From an uncultured Clostridia bacterium (GTDB lineage: Bacteria > Bacillota > Clostridia > Oscillospirales > Ruminococcaceae): DNA of 64,000 nucleotides. A program made the position numbers and the translations under genes. Within the stretch, counting starts at the first letter, position 1, and the number at the start of each line of letters is the position of its first letter. The notes below the pieces were generated by a model. The model had not been told where the DNA came from. It saw nothing but the letters and a program-made list of their open reading frames with translations, and did not search any database. Shown piece after piece: positions 6,568-14,903 of the stretch. The stretch spans positions 1-64,000 of the forward strand of contig CANQRG010000006.1 of NCBI GenBank assembly GCA_947626165.1. The letters run 5' to 3'.

Positions 6568-7104
6568 ATGGCTTTTTGTTCACAATGCGGCAATAAGCTT
6601 GCTGACGGAAGTAAGTTTTGCGACAAATGCGGTGCTCCTGTAGACAGCGGCACTGCTTCTCAGGATTCTAACAATAAAACGAAGAATTTTTCTGAATCTG
6701 TTGAGGATTTGGGAGCTAAAATTGCCGATTTTAATAATACACCCGATTACACATCTGAATACGATCAAACGGATATAACAAATAACAAGGCGCTTGCAGC
6801 TTTAGCTTACATTGGCATTTTGGTGTTAATTCCGATTTTGGCTGCGCCGAACTCAAAATTTGCAAAATTCCATTCAAATCAGGGCTTGACCCTGTTGATC
6901 GTAAATGTTGTTTTGAGTATCGCTTTATCAATTATAAGAATCGTTATGAACGCTATCGCTGACCCGTTGGGTAAAATTTTCTCAGTTATTACTTGGGCGA
7001 TAGGCATCTTAATTATTGTTTTGGCAATTATCGGTATTATAAACGCCGTTCAGGGAAAAGCTAAGGAACTTCCTATTATAGGCAAAATCAAGCTGTTGAA
7101 ATAG
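6568..7104 (+). CDS. Zinc-ribbon membrane protein with DUF4870-like domain
   Basis: The track begins at a TTG that overlaps the ribosome site; the real start is ATG 6568 after TTGGAGGA. The 178-aa protein opens with a four-cysteine zinc ribbon (FCSQCGNKLADGSKFCDKCG). After a Ser/Asn-rich linker it has a membrane part of three spans with the NKALAALAYIGIL...FHSNQGL pattern typical of DUF4870-like proteins. It ends basic (GKIKLLK). Such zinc-ribbon proteins are common in Clostridia. Their role is unknown, possibly envelope sensing. A terminator follows directly. Confidence 0.75.
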   Translation: MAFCSQCGNKLADGSKFCDKCGAPVDSGTASQDSNNKTKNFSESVEDLGAKIADFNNTPDYTSEYDQTDITNNKALAALAYIGILVLIPILAAPNSKFAKFHSNQGLTLLIVNVVLSIALSIIRIVMNAIADPLGKIFSVITWAIGILIIVLAIIGIINAVQGKAKELPIIGKIKLLK

Positions 7105-7110
7105 ATTATA

Positions 7111-7137
7111 CCCTGCATTTTTGCAGGGCGTTATATT
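7111..7137 (+). terminator. Terminator of the zinc-ribbon gene
   Basis: CCCTGCA, TTTT, TGCAGGG hairpin 6 nt after the stop, followed by an AT-rich but not pure T tract. Confidence 0.6.
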
Positions 7138-7148
7138 TATACAAATAA

Positions 7149-7200
7149 AAATGACCGCTTACGCTGTAAATTCAAGCCTAAACGGTCATTTGTTTTTTTA
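7149..7200. terminator. Bidirectional terminator before the lipoprotein gene
   Basis: AAATGACCG and CGGTCATTT form a 9-bp stem with inner GCTT/AAGC pairing. TTTTTTT follows on the plus strand and a T-rich run follows on the minus strand after the lipoprotein stop. Confidence 0.65.
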
Positions 7201-7202
7201 TT

Positions 7203-8126
7203 TTATTCTTCGTCGCTGTCAGTTACATCCTCGCCGTAGAGCCCTGCAAGGAAAATACTCAATTGATTATCGTTCATATTTAATATATCTTCCTTTGTGT
7301 AGCCCATTTCTTTTAAATCGTCATCTGTGATTCCCATAGAGTCGAGAAGCTCTAAAATATATTCGTCTGAAGAATCAGAATTGTTCAGAGAATTAATAAG
7401 CGTATCTTCAGAAACCTTTTTATAATTCTTGATTTTTTTATAGTAGCTGTCGTCACTTTCAAGTGAAATGCTTTCTATGTTTAAATACGAGTCGATTTTC
7501 ATTTCCATAACCTGATGAACATACTGTATTATTTTAAGCTCCTGATTACTGAAAAAGTATGAAACAGTCTGATTTGAACTGTTTGAATCGGTGAACTCGT
7601 ATCTCTCTCGAATATATTCTTCATTATTATAGCTAACGCTGTAGGTATCCTTGTAATTAAGCAAGTCTTTTGACGGGAAATATGTGTCGATAGTAGATTT
7701 TATGTTTTGCGCGGTCTTGTTCTTTGAAACAGCATATAGTTTGTCTTTAGAATTCAAAATATATGCAGTACCGTCTGCTACAAGGTATTCCTGATAAGAC
7801 GATACCGTCTGAACAGAGTAGTAATAATTATTTTCATCTTTTACTGATATCGTTATTGGACTTTCGGTAATAAGTCCCATTGTACCTGATTTAAGCATAC
7901 CCTTTATAGTATACACCTTGCCTGAAATTATTTTCTCTATAGAGTCTATATAGCTTGTTTTTTCATCGAATACAGAAAGCTCAGTTATTTTTGTTGAATC
8001 TTTTGATACGGTCGCGCTGTTGTTTTCATAAGAAGATGTACCTGTTTTATTGGTTTCACAAGCGCAGAGAATTGTTGTTAAAGCGCACAGAACTATTAAA
8101 GTAATTGACGATAGTATTTTTTTCAT
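7203..8126 (-). CDS. Secreted lipoprotein of unknown function
   Basis: 307 aa. Residues 1-24 form a lipoprotein signal (basic start, hydrophobic core, lipobox LCAC with Cys23 the lipidation site). A Ser/Thr/Asn-rich spacer follows. The middle part (~60-210) is beta-strand rich (GKVYTIKGMLKSGTMG, NYYYSVQTV, YLVADGTAYIL) and may fold like the LolA/LprG-type or DUF4412-like lipoprotein sheets, though I cannot assign it. The last ~50 residues are acidic helices (MGITDDDLKEMGYTKEDILNMND). It would sit on the outer face of the cytoplasmic membrane. Monocistronic between two terminators; no partner is evident. Confidence 0.75.
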   Translation of the reverse strand: MKKILSSITLIVLCALTTILCACETNKTGTSSYENNSATVSKDSTKITELSVFDEKTSYIDSIEKIISGKVYTIKGMLKSGTMGLITESPITISVKDENNYYYSVQTVSSYQEYLVADGTAYILNSKDKLYAVSKNKTAQNIKSTIDTYFPSKDLLNYKDTYSVSYNNEEYIRERYEFTDSNSSNQTVSYFFSNQELKIIQYVHQVMEMKIDSYLNIESISLESDDSYYKKIKNYKKVSEDTLINSLNNSDSSDEYILELLDSMGITDDDLKEMGYTKEDILNMNDNQLSIFLAGLYGEDVTDSDEE

Positions 8127-8181
8127 AAAGTCATATTCCTTTCTAATTGAAGTTTAACAGCTTTTAACACAAATGAGTTGT

Positions 8182-9537
8182 TTAATTCTTAAGTGAATGT
8201 AAAGGCGCAGGGATCTGACCTCCTCGATTGATAAATCGAGACGGAGATTCTTTTTTTAGCGCCATAACAGGCGCGTGACCGAAAAGTCCGCCCCAGTCAA
8301 GCTCGTCTCCTACATCTTTACCGATAGCAGGTATAATTCTTACCGCAGTCGTCTTTGTGTTTACCATACCGATCGCCGCTTCGTCTGCAATAATCGCCGC
8401 TATTGTGTCAGGAGAAGTGTCTCCGGGAATTACTATCATATCAAGCCCTACCGAGCATACCGCAGTCATAGCTTCCAGTTTTTCGATAGTTAAAACTCCA
8501 CTTTCAGCTGCCGCTATCATACCCGAATCCTCAGATACAGGTATAAACGCACCTGAAAGTCCGCCAATACTTGAGCAAGCCATTACCCCGCCCTTTTTAA
8601 CGGCGTCGTTTAAAAGAGCAAGAGTTGCTGTCGTGCCGTGAGTTCCGCAACACTCAAGACCTATTTCCTCAAGAATATGAGCAACGCTGTCTCCGACAGC
8701 AGGGGTCGGTGCGAGTGACAGATCAACTATTCCGAACGGAACGCCTAGTCGCTTTGAGGCGGTCACGCCCACAAGCTGACCAATTCTTGTTATTTTATAA
8801 GAAGTCTTTTTTATTATATCCGAAATTTCTGTGATATTTGCATCAGGGTATTTTGAAAGTGCAGAACGCACAACGCCCGGTCCTGATACTCCTACATTTA
8901 TCATACAATCAGGTTCGCCGACGCCGTGAAAGGCTCCTGCCATAAAGGGGTTATCCTCAACGGCATTGCAGAACACAACGAGCTTTGCCGCACCAAAGCA
9001 GTTTTTATCTACAGTTTCTTCAGCGCACTGCTTTACAATACCGCCCATCAGCTTGCAGGCGTCAAGATTGATTCCCGTCTTAGTCGAGCCGATATTAACT
9101 GACGAGCATACCTTTTCTGTAGACTTCAACGCCTCAGGGATAGAATTTATAAGCTCAATATCACCTGCCGAAAAGCCCTTTTGAACAAGTGCAGAATATC
9201 CTCCTATCAAATCGACCCCGACAGCCTGTGCCGCTTTATCCATAGCTAGCGCAAACGGTACGGGCGAGCATTTGCAGGCGGCTGATACTATTGCGATAGG
9301 AGTTACCGAAATTCTCTTATTTATAATAGGTATACCGAATTCCTTTGAAATTTCATCTGCGGTTTTTACCAAATCTTTAGCGCATCTTGTTATCTTTTCA
9401 TAGACCTTCCCACAAGCCTTGTCTATGTCAATGTCTATGCAGTCAAGCAGAGAAATTCCCATTGTAATTGTACGAATGTCAAGATTTTCGTCTTGGATCA
9501 TACGAATCGTTTCAAGTATATCATATGCGTTAAGCAT
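8182..9537 (-). CDS. PFL/UPF0210 (DUF711) family protein
   Basis: 451 aa, the standard length for UPF0210. Recognisable family segments: [26 protein letters not shown] near the start, [46 protein letters not shown] and [21 protein letters not shown]. Structures of relatives place the family near the pyruvate-formate-lyase/glycyl-radical barrel fold, but it lacks a glycyl-radical loop and its reaction is unknown. In many Firmicutes it sits directly after a UPF0237 ACT protein, as here, where the ACT gene lies 124 nt upstream with a repeat element in the gap. The pair probably acts in amino-acid-linked regulation, which is inference. Confidence 0.9.
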   Translation of the reverse strand: MLNAYDILETIRMIQDENLDIRTITMGISLLDCIDIDIDKACGKVYEKITRCAKDLVKTADEISKEFGIPIINKRISVTPIAIVSAACKCSPVPFALAMDKAAQAVGVDLIGGYSALVQKGFSAGDIELINSIPEALKSTEKVCSSVNIGSTKTGINLDACKLMGGIVKQCAEETVDKNCFGAAKLVVFCNAVEDNPFMAGAFHGVGEPDCMINVGVSGPGVVRSALSKYPDANITEISDIIKKTSYKITRIGQLVGVTASKRLGVPFGIVDLSLAPTPAVGDSVAHILEEIGLECCGTHGTTATLALLNDAVKKGGVMACSSIGGLSGAFIPVSEDSGMIAAAESGVLTIEKLEAMTAVCSVGLDMIVIPGDTSPDTIAAIIADEAAIGMVNTKTTAVRIIPAIGKDVGDELDWGGLFGHAPVMALKKESPSRFINRGGQIPAPLHSLKN

Positions 9538-9586
9538 TACTCAACCTCCAATATCCATTGTCAATTATTATTTATCAACTGATAGA

Positions 9587-9660
9587 CCTGCCGTTGTACA
9601 AAGTTATCACATTGTACAAATTCTCCAAAGGCAGCAGAGCCACCGGTAGCTCACCGGTCA
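9587..9660. repeat. Composite intergenic repeat, copy A
   Basis: Lies between the ACT and UPF0210 genes. It reads in reverse orientation: CTGCC-type end at 9588, TTGTACAAAG...TTGTACAAATTCTCC core, CAAAGGCAG end, then the stem ACCGGT...ACCGGT. Four nucleotides separate it from the ACT stop codon, so it occupies the 3' flank of that gene and splits the two-gene transcript. Confidence 0.75.
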
Positions 9661-9661
9661 A

Positions 9662-9931
9662 TTAAATATGGTGCATACAGTTAAAAACGTCCTCGTGCAT
9701 TGCGGTTATCGAAAGCCCGAGTTCTTTTCCGAGTTCCGACATTTTATCGCTTAACTCTGCAAAAGGAATATTCAGCTTTGAAATATCTACAAGCATGATC
9801 ATAGCAAACATATCCTGCAATACAGATTGAGTAACCTCTATAACATTTGCTTTATATTCAGAACAAACTGACGAAACCTTAGCCAGAATACCTATATCGT
9901 CTTTTCCTATTACGGTAACTATAGCTCTCAT
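9662..9931 (-). CDS. ACT domain protein, UPF0237
   Basis: 89 aa and a single ACT domain throughout (MRAIVTVIGKDDIGILAKVSSVCSEYKANVIEVTQSVL). The GKDxxGI loop is where amino acids bind in ACT regulators, so it probably senses an amino acid or related ligand. It is the upstream half of the conserved UPF0237-UPF0210 pair. GGAGG precedes the ATG. The intervening repeat element may attenuate transcription into the larger partner. Confidence 0.9.
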   Translation of the reverse strand: MRAIVTVIGKDDIGILAKVSSVCSEYKANVIEVTQSVLQDMFAMIMLVDISKLNIPFAELSDKMSELGKELGLSITAMHEDVFNCMHHI

Positions 9932-10069
9932 TATTAAACCTCCGCAGTATATTTTTATATTTAAAATAAGTATATCATAAATTAGACAAAAAAGAAATAC
10001 CTTAAATGGATATTTTTATTATTCGTTTGTAATTATGTTTAAAAAAGGTAATTAACTTTTAATTTTCTG

Positions 10070-10122
10070 TTTTAGTCATTTTTTGACTAAAATAAAATAA
10101 TAATATTTATTTGTGATATAAT
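10070..10122 (+). promoter_or_regulatory. Inverted repeat and extended -10 promoter
   Basis: TTTTAGTCA and TGACTAAAA (10070-10092) form a perfect 9-bp dyad with a 5-nt loop, possible operator or hairpin. An extended -10, TGATATAAT, ends at 10122 and lies 50 nt before the ATG at 10172. Confidence 0.4.
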
Positions 10123-10171
10123 AATTTTGCAAATGAAATAGGAGTAAATTTGAAATCAGGAGGAATTAAAA

Positions 10172-10372
10172 ATGAAAAGTAAAAACACAAATATCAGACA
10201 TATACATCTTGATATTGAAGAAGAAAAATTTTATAAAATTCATTATGTTTCTGAATATTTTGGACGTTCTCTAAAAGGACAATTGATATATATGATTAAC
10301 AGTTATATTTCTAAATTTGAAAAGAATATTGGTCCTATTGATATGAATTTTTATAGTGAAAAATTTAAGTAA
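10172..10372 (+). CDS. 66-aa hypothetical, ribbon-helix-helix-like
   Basis: 66 aa with an N-terminal beta-like stretch (RHIHLDIEEEKFYKIHYVSEYFGRSLKGQLIYMINSYISKFEK) that fits a ribbon-helix-helix plan: strand, helix, turn, helix. AGGAGGAATT precedes the ATG, giving strong initiation. It stands 125 nt before the RelB gene but with its own promoter. Base composition is very AT-rich compared with its neighbours, suggesting recent acquisition. A DNA-binding or antitoxin-like role is only suggested by shape. Confidence 0.5.
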   Translation: MKSKNTNIRHIHLDIEEEKFYKIHYVSEYFGRSLKGQLIYMINSYISKFEKNIGPIDMNFYSEKFK

Positions 10373-10444
10373 TTATACATAATGACAAAAACAATTTTTT
10401 GCTGATATTTAAGTTTGAATAGAAATAAAAATCACAAAATAGTA

Positions 10445-10480
10445 TTGACAAATCTTAAAAAACGTAATACAATGTATTAC
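10445..10480 (+). promoter_or_regulatory. relBE promoter and palindromic operator
   Basis: TTGACA (10445-10450), 17-nt spacer, TACAAT (10468-10473). The perfect 7-3-7 palindrome GTAATACAATGTATTAC (10464-10480) covers the -10, so the antitoxin or toxin-antitoxin complex would block polymerase directly. Confidence 0.8.
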
Positions 10481-10496
10481 AGAAGGAGCTGATACT

Positions 10497-10715
10497 ATGA
10501 CTATTTCGGTAAGATTAAATGATGAAGATACTGAGCTTTTTAAAAAATACGCGGAGCTTAATAATATTTCCTTATCGGACTTAATCAGAAATGCGGTAAT
10601 GGAAAAAATTGAAGATGAATATGATTTAAAGTGCTATGAGGAAGCCATTGCAGAACACAGAAAAAATCCTATAACCTATTCTATTGATGAAGTTAAAAAG
10701 GAGCTAGGTTTATGA
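10497..10715 (+). CDS. relB: RelB-family antitoxin
   Basis: 72 aa. The N-terminal ~45 residues are a ribbon-helix-helix DNA-binding unit (TISVRLNDEDTELFKKYAELNNISLSDLIRNAVMEKI). The C-terminal ~25 residues (HRKNPITYSIDEVKKELGL) are the part that usually wraps the toxin. GAAGGAGC lies 9 nt before the ATG, and a palindromic operator overlaps the -10. It overlaps the toxin start by 4 nt (ATGA), so translation is coupled and antitoxin is made first. Standard type II arrangement. Confidence 0.88.
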   Translation: MTISVRLNDEDTELFKKYAELNNISLSDLIRNAVMEKIEDEYDLKCYEEAIAEHRKNPITYSIDEVKKELGL

Positions 10716-10984
10716 ATGGTTACAGGGTAGTTTTTTCTGACAGAGCATTAAAGGATCTGAAAAAATTAGACAGACATACAGCGTCATTGATTATAGGGTG
10801 GATCGAGAAAAATCTTGAGGGATGTACAAATCCACGAAGTTTTGGCAAAGGCTTGACAGCTAACAGGTCGGGTCAATGGCGGTATCGCGTTGGAAATTAC
10901 AGGCTGATTGCCGAAATTGAAGATGAACAGGTTACAATCTTAGTTTTAAATGTTGGACACAGGCGAAATATCTATGATAAATAA
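10712..10984 (+). CDS. relE: RelE/ParE-family toxin
   Basis: 90 aa with the compact RelE/ParE fold: YRVVFSDRALKDLKKLD at the start, SFGKGLTANRSGQWRYRVGNYRLIAEI in the centre and VLNVGHRRNIYD at the end. Arg62-Tyr63-Arg64 (with further basic residues) and the C-terminal HRRxIY motif are those RelE enzymes use to cut mRNA in the ribosome A site. The fold alone does not exclude a gyrase-targeting ParE. It overlaps relB by 4 nt and a strong terminator closes the operon. Confidence 0.88.
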   Translation: MNGYRVVFSDRALKDLKKLDRHTASLIIGWIEKNLEGCTNPRSFGKGLTANRSGQWRYRVGNYRLIAEIEDEQVTILVLNVGHRRNIYDK

Positions 10985-11003
10985 GAAAACATTCACATAT
11001 TAA

Positions 11004-11038
11004 AACCGGCTAGGTTATCCTTGCCGGTTGACTTTTTT
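11004..11038 (+). terminator. Terminator of relBE
   Basis: AACCGGC and GCCGGTT stem with a 12-nt loop followed by GACTTTTTT. The same T-run region serves as the -35 area of the next gene's promoter. Confidence 0.75.
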
Positions 11039-11056
11039 ATGAATATATTATATAAT
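11028..11056 (+). promoter_or_regulatory. Promoter of the Rrf2 regulator
   Basis: TTGACT (11028-11033), 17-nt spacer, TATAAT (11051-11056), 36 nt before the ATG. It overlaps the relBE terminator tail, and CTAGCTATATAG just downstream could be the Rrf2 site. Confidence 0.6.
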
Positions 11057-11091
11057 CTAGCTATATAGTATGATTTAAGGAATGAAGGCAT

Positions 11092-11529
11092 ATGAAAATT
11101 TCTACAAAGGGAAGATACGCGCTAAGGCTTATGGTGGACCTAGCGGCTAATGATAATGGCGAATACACTTCTTTAAAGGTCATTTCGCAAAGACAGGGTA
11201 TTTCAAATAAATATCTTGAGCAGATTATAACTATACTTTCCAAGGCGGGATATGTAAAAAGCGTGCGCGGTTCCAGCGGTGGATATAGGCTAGCTAAAAG
11301 CCCTAAGGATTACACTGTCGGAATGATAATCAGACTTACCGAGGGAAGTCTGGCACCTGTAGCTTGTCTTGAGGGTGAGGAAAACGACTGCGACAGAAGC
11401 GAATCGTGCGTTACATTGTATGTATGGAAAAAGCTATATGAGGCTATCAACAATGTTGTTGACAGCATTACCCTTGAGGACTTGGTTGAAATGCAAAAGA
11501 ACTTAAACGGCGGAAATTATGAGATATAA
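11092..11529 (+). CDS. Rrf2-family regulator, IscR-like
   Basis: 145 aa. A winged helix-turn-helix fills residues 1-75 (MKISTKGRYALRLMVDLA, ISNKYLEQIITILSKAGYVKSVRGSSGGYRL). Three cysteines C92, C100 and C106 are spaced as in IscR, where they hold a [2Fe-2S] cluster. It probably senses Fe-S status, oxygen or NO. No isc/suf/nif genes follow, unlike the usual cysteine-desulfurase neighbour in Clostridia. Rrf2 members also regulate cysteine and redox genes, so the target is open. A terminator separates it from the GH5 gene. Confidence 0.88.
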   Translation: MKISTKGRYALRLMVDLAANDNGEYTSLKVISQRQGISNKYLEQIITILSKAGYVKSVRGSSGGYRLAKSPKDYTVGMIIRLTEGSLAPVACLEGEENDCDRSESCVTLYVWKKLYEAINNVVDSITLEDLVEMQKNLNGGNYEI

Positions 11530-11563
11530 CTAAATATAGTATTTAAGAATAATTATGAATTTG

Positions 11564-11599
11564 AGCGTAGTATGTAAAAACCGTACTGCGCTTTTTATA
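11564..11599 (+). terminator. Terminator of the Rrf2 gene
   Basis: AGCGTAGTATG and CGTACTGCGCT pair with one G-U and one mismatch around a TAAAAAC loop, followed by TTTTTATATTTG. Confidence 0.65.
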
Positions 11600-11672
11600 T
11601 TTGTTTAATGGTCTGAAAGTTATAGTAAAAATATACAAATGATTTGTACTTTGTTTGTACAAGCCTACAAAA

Positions 11673-11713
11673 TTCATGAAAAACCAGCATGAATACAATT
11701 TTTGTGTTATAAT
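11673..11713 (+). promoter_or_regulatory. Extended -10 promoter of the GH5 gene with dyad
   Basis: TGTTATAAT ends at 11713 with no fair -35. The dyad TTCATG...CATGAA (11673-11693) lies in the -35 area, as expected for an activator or repressor site. A TTGTAC...GTACAA dyad lies 25 nt further upstream. Confidence 0.5.
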
Positions 11714-11780
11714 AGTAAATAATGGATAATATTTATTCATTATTACATTTATTAAATATTTTATACGAGGAGGAATAATA

Positions 11781-13787
11781 ATGAAAAAATTCAAGAAGTT
11801 ATTGTCTTATGCTGCAGCTGCAACATTAGCAGTTACAGGTATTGTAGGAGGAGCATCCTTAGGCGCTAACGCTGTGGACGACCTTATTATAAATGGCGGT
11901 CCGTATACAGGTGATGAAACCTATATTGCTACATACAATAGTGCTGACTATTATCATCAGACAGCATTTGTACTTCAGTTCAAGTATGATGTTGTAGGAG
12001 AGCCTTCAGCACCTCAACCTGGCGAGCCTGATCTCGGATACAACGATACTTTTGAATTTCTTGTTTTCGATGAGGATTTTAATGGTTGGAATAGGACTAA
12101 TGTAGGTCCAACAGGTTATGATTTAGGTGTAAGCTATATTAAGCCTGAAGAGGATGTAGTTTACACAGTAGAAGTTCCTATCGAAGTAATTGAAAGCAAA
12201 CTTTCAACAGGTCAAACACCTTTTGGTATCAACATTCAGACAGGTGCACAGCTTGGTACTTCAGAAGTAACAATTGTTTCACTTAAGTACAAAGATACCG
12301 AATATGTTCAAACTCCGTTTACAATTACAGGTTATTGGACTAAGGGTACATCAAGCGAAATGACTGTTGATCCTGCTGGCGCAGCATATGTAAATGCCAA
12401 TGAGAGCAATATTCTAGTTTCTGCACTTGACCTCAGTAACTGGTATAATCCAACTGTTGAAGTTACAGTAACTTATGATGAAACAAGTGATGATTTTGTT
12501 CAGGCTGAAATCTTACTCCCAACAGGTAAAACTGATCCGGGAACTCTGGGCGAAATTTATGAGACACAAGATCCTAACTATGTTAAGCCAGTGGCAGGAG
12601 AGCATACATATGTAACCGAAATTCCTAATACAACCACAAAATTTATAGCTGCATACGATCAATGCACAGTTACAAAGATTTACGTGTATGATAATAACGC
12701 AGGTCTTGAAGATAACCCTGTATCAGGTGAAGCAGCTGCAACTATCTCTCAAAACATGGGTCTTGCTTGGAATTTAGGTAATGCACTTGAAGTTGTTGAT
12801 GCTGAAGGCAAAGTAAATGAAAAAGCTACTGGTATTGCAAAAGCCACCATGAAGCTTATTCAGGCTGTAAAGGCTGCTGGTTTTAACACAATTAGAATAC
12901 CTGTTTCATTCATAAATATGGTTGGTGAAGACGGCAATGTAAATGACGATTACATGGCTAGAATTCAGCAGGTTGTTGACTATGCATATGATATGGGTAT
13001 GTATTCTATAGTTAGCTTGCATAGTGATAGTATGCCGACCGTTAATGGTAGTTGGATAAATATCGATGCAACTGGCACAGCATTTGATGACATACTAAAT
13101 AAGTATGGTGCTTTATGGACAGAAGTAGCTACTGCATTTGCCGGCTATGATCAAAAGGTATTATTCCAGGCTGGTAGTGAGTTTCAGGGTTCTGCCGGTA
13201 CTTATGCACCACCAACGCAAACAGAAACTGATAATATAAATACTCTTATGCAAACATTTGTTAATGCTGTACGTAATGCAGGCGGAGCTAACACGGACCG
13301 TGTATTATCACTTGTAGGTTATCTCAACAACATTGACTATACTGTAGCTGGATTAAAAAAGCCTACAGATACAACATATGATAGATTAATGTTTTCTGTA
13401 GGCTATTATACTCCATCTGACTTTAATTTTGGCGGATACGATGGTGGTAGTGACTATTCAACAACATGGGATGAAAACGGTGTATATGGAAAAACATACA
13501 TGAATAGCCAGTTTGAAAAGATAACCAATTTTGCATCTGGTTTAGGTATGCCTGTAATGATAGATGAATATGGTCCTGCATTTAAGAACAATATTTATCA
13601 AATAGCCAATTATTGCTACTGGTTAAATTACTATGCTGCTTTATATGGTATAGTAACTGCATACTGGGATAATGGTGTTACTGGTGAATTAGGTACAGGT
13701 TTATTTAATAGATCAACTAATACTATTACTACAAATGGTCAGGCTATTGTAGATGCAATTGTTGATGGTTATAATGATGGGCGTTAA
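11781..13787 (+). CDS. Secreted GH5-family glycoside hydrolase with two beta-sandwich modules
   Basis: 668 aa. Signal peptide 1-31 (ends GANA-VDD). Two ~130-residue beta-rich modules (~33-175 and ~178-305), each closing with a similar strand (EVTIVSLKYKD and CTVTKIYVYDN), look like carbohydrate-binding modules. Residues ~318-665 form a GH5-type barrel: MGLAWNLGNALE, R372 in TIRIPVSF, acid/base E467 in AGSEFQG, nucleophile E596 in MIDEYGP, and W629. Odd points: the Asn before the acid/base is Ser466, the usual HH motif is H414-S, and the HxY motif is G541-YY. No dockerin or anchor. A secreted beta-glucan or mannan-type enzyme or a divergent/binding form. GAGGAGG ribosome site. Confidence 0.85.
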   Translation: MKKFKKLLSYAAAATLAVTGIVGGASLGANAVDDLIINGGPYTGDETYIATYNSADYYHQTAFVLQFKYDVVGEPSAPQPGEPDLGYNDTFEFLVFDEDFNGWNRTNVGPTGYDLGVSYIKPEEDVVYTVEVPIEVIESKLSTGQTPFGINIQTGAQLGTSEVTIVSLKYKDTEYVQTPFTITGYWTKGTSSEMTVDPAGAAYVNANESNILVSALDLSNWYNPTVEVTVTYDETSDDFVQAEILLPTGKTDPGTLGEIYETQDPNYVKPVAGEHTYVTEIPNTTTKFIAAYDQCTVTKIYVYDNNAGLEDNPVSGEAAATISQNMGLAWNLGNALEVVDAEGKVNEKATGIAKATMKLIQAVKAAGFNTIRIPVSFINMVGEDGNVNDDYMARIQQVVDYAYDMGMYSIVSLHSDSMPTVNGSWINIDATGTAFDDILNKYGALWTEVATAFAGYDQKVLFQAGSEFQGSAGTYAPPTQTETDNINTLMQTFVNAVRNAGGANTDRVLSLVGYLNNIDYTVAGLKKPTDTTYDRLMFSVGYYTPSDFNFGGYDGGSDYSTTWDENGVYGKTYMNSQFEKITNFASGLGMPVMIDEYGPAFKNNIYQIANYCYWLNYYAALYGIVTAYWDNGVTGELGTGLFNRSTNTITTNGQAIVDAIVDGYNDGR

Positions 13788-13803
13788 ATATATTGCTAAT
13801 AAC

Positions 13804-13845
13804 AATGCCATTTGAACTTTAGGGTTCAAGTGGCATTCTTTTTGT
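13804..13845 (+). terminator. Terminator of the GH5 gene
   Basis: AATGCCATTTGAAC, loop, GTTCAAGTGGCATT with one G-T pair, then CTTTTTG. Very stable. Confidence 0.85.
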
Positions 13846-13907
13846 ATTAAATAATCTTTACTGCTACTAGTAGCAAAAACTATACAGCTATATTTAATTT
13901 GTCTGCA

Positions 13908-14771
13908 CTATTCATCAAGCGCCTTTTTCATAAAATCCTCAGTTGATATTCCGCTGGCTCGGTTGTATCGGTTAAGACGATAAAGACAGTCCTCGTCTTT
14001 TGAAATATAATTCATCTTACCCTCTACTCCAAAGCTGACCTTAAATCCGCAGGCTTTAATAAATTTTGTACTGTCATCAGACACAGCGCCATATGGGTAG
14101 ACGTATGTATTAGGTACTATCTCGCAGTTGGCTTTTATTTTATCCATAAAGCTGAGAGTGTCTGACATAAAAGCAGAACGGTAATCGTCGTAGCTTTCAT
14201 TACCCATTCTCTTAGCACCAACTCTTTTTGCCATAGTGTGAAAATTATCCGAGTGACAGGCTATTTCCACCCGTCCGCTGGTGTAAGCATCCTTGCAGTC
14301 TTTCCACGACATATACGAGTAATTCGGGTTTGGATCATTTTCTGCTGTCGCCTTGTCGCAGAACGCTCCCACAACTGCAAAAACAGCTTTCATATTATAC
14401 TTGGACAACAGCGGAAGAACGTAATACATATTGTTATAGCAGCCATCGTCGAAGCTCAAAATCACCGGCTTTTCAGGAAGCTCTTTATCCGAATACACAT
14501 AAGAAATAAGGTCTTGACACAGTATAGGCGTGAAGCCGTGTTCTTTTAAGTAAAGCATATCGCTTTCAAGCTCAAGAGGTGACAAAACATAATCCCCCTG
14601 CTTGCTTTCGTCTTTTAAGATTGAATGATACATTATAATAGGCAGCTTTACGCCTCTTATACTTTCTGCAAACGCAGAGCAGGCATAAACCAAAACTGAA
14701 ACTAACACTGCTCCCGAAATAAACAAGGAAAGCATTTTTAATATTTTTTTTACAGAAACGATTTTAAACAT
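13908..14771 (-). CDS. Polysaccharide deacetylase (CE4/NodB), membrane-anchored or secreted
   Basis: 287 aa. A hydrophobic N-terminal segment (~12-34) serves as signal or anchor. The CE4 motifs are visible: SFDDG at 106-110 (catalytic base and metal Asp), H173 and H178 (CHSDNFHTM, metal ligands) and VYPYGAVSD. The early PIIMYHSI motif is typical of the PgaB/PdaA-like deacetylases that act on poly-GlcNAc or peptidoglycan. It would remove N-acetyl groups from envelope glycans on the outer surface. Convergent with the GH5 gene and divergent from pfk. Substrate cannot be fixed from sequence. Confidence 0.88.
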   Translation of the reverse strand: MFKIVSVKKILKMLSLFISGAVLVSVLVYACSAFAESIRGVKLPIIMYHSILKDESKQGDYVLSPLELESDMLYLKEHGFTPILCQDLISYVYSDKELPEKPVILSFDDGCYNNMYYVLPLLSKYNMKAVFAVVGAFCDKATAENDPNPNYSYMSWKDCKDAYTSGRVEIACHSDNFHTMAKRVGAKRMGNESYDDYRSAFMSDTLSFMDKIKANCEIVPNTYVYPYGAVSDDSTKFIKACGFKVSFGVEGKMNYISKDEDCLYRLNRYNRASGISTEDFMKKALDE

Positions 14772-14843
14772 TTGGTCACTCCCTGATGCTAAACGCTATA
14801 ATACTATAATATTAGAATGTTAGTGTAATTATTTGTATTATTC

Positions 14844-14872
14844 TTGTTTTTGATAATTTAATATGCTATAAT
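14844..14872 (+). promoter_or_regulatory. pfk promoter
   Basis: TTGTTT (14844-14849), 17-nt spacer, TATAAT (14867-14872), 31 nt before the ATG. Confidence 0.65.
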
Positions 14873-14903
14873 TATGAAAAGAATCAAAAACAGGTGAAAT
14901 ATT

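Noticed and set aside
11644-11662. TTGTAC...GTACAA upstream of the GH5 gene, resembling the repeat core.
   Set aside because: Lacks the CTGCC/GGCAG ends, stem and heptamers; a chance dyad or separate operator is more likely.
13863-13874. Perfect 12-bp palindrome GCTACTAGTAGC between GH5 and the deacetylase.
   Set aside because: No loop or T-run for a terminator, and no promoter close enough to call an operator.
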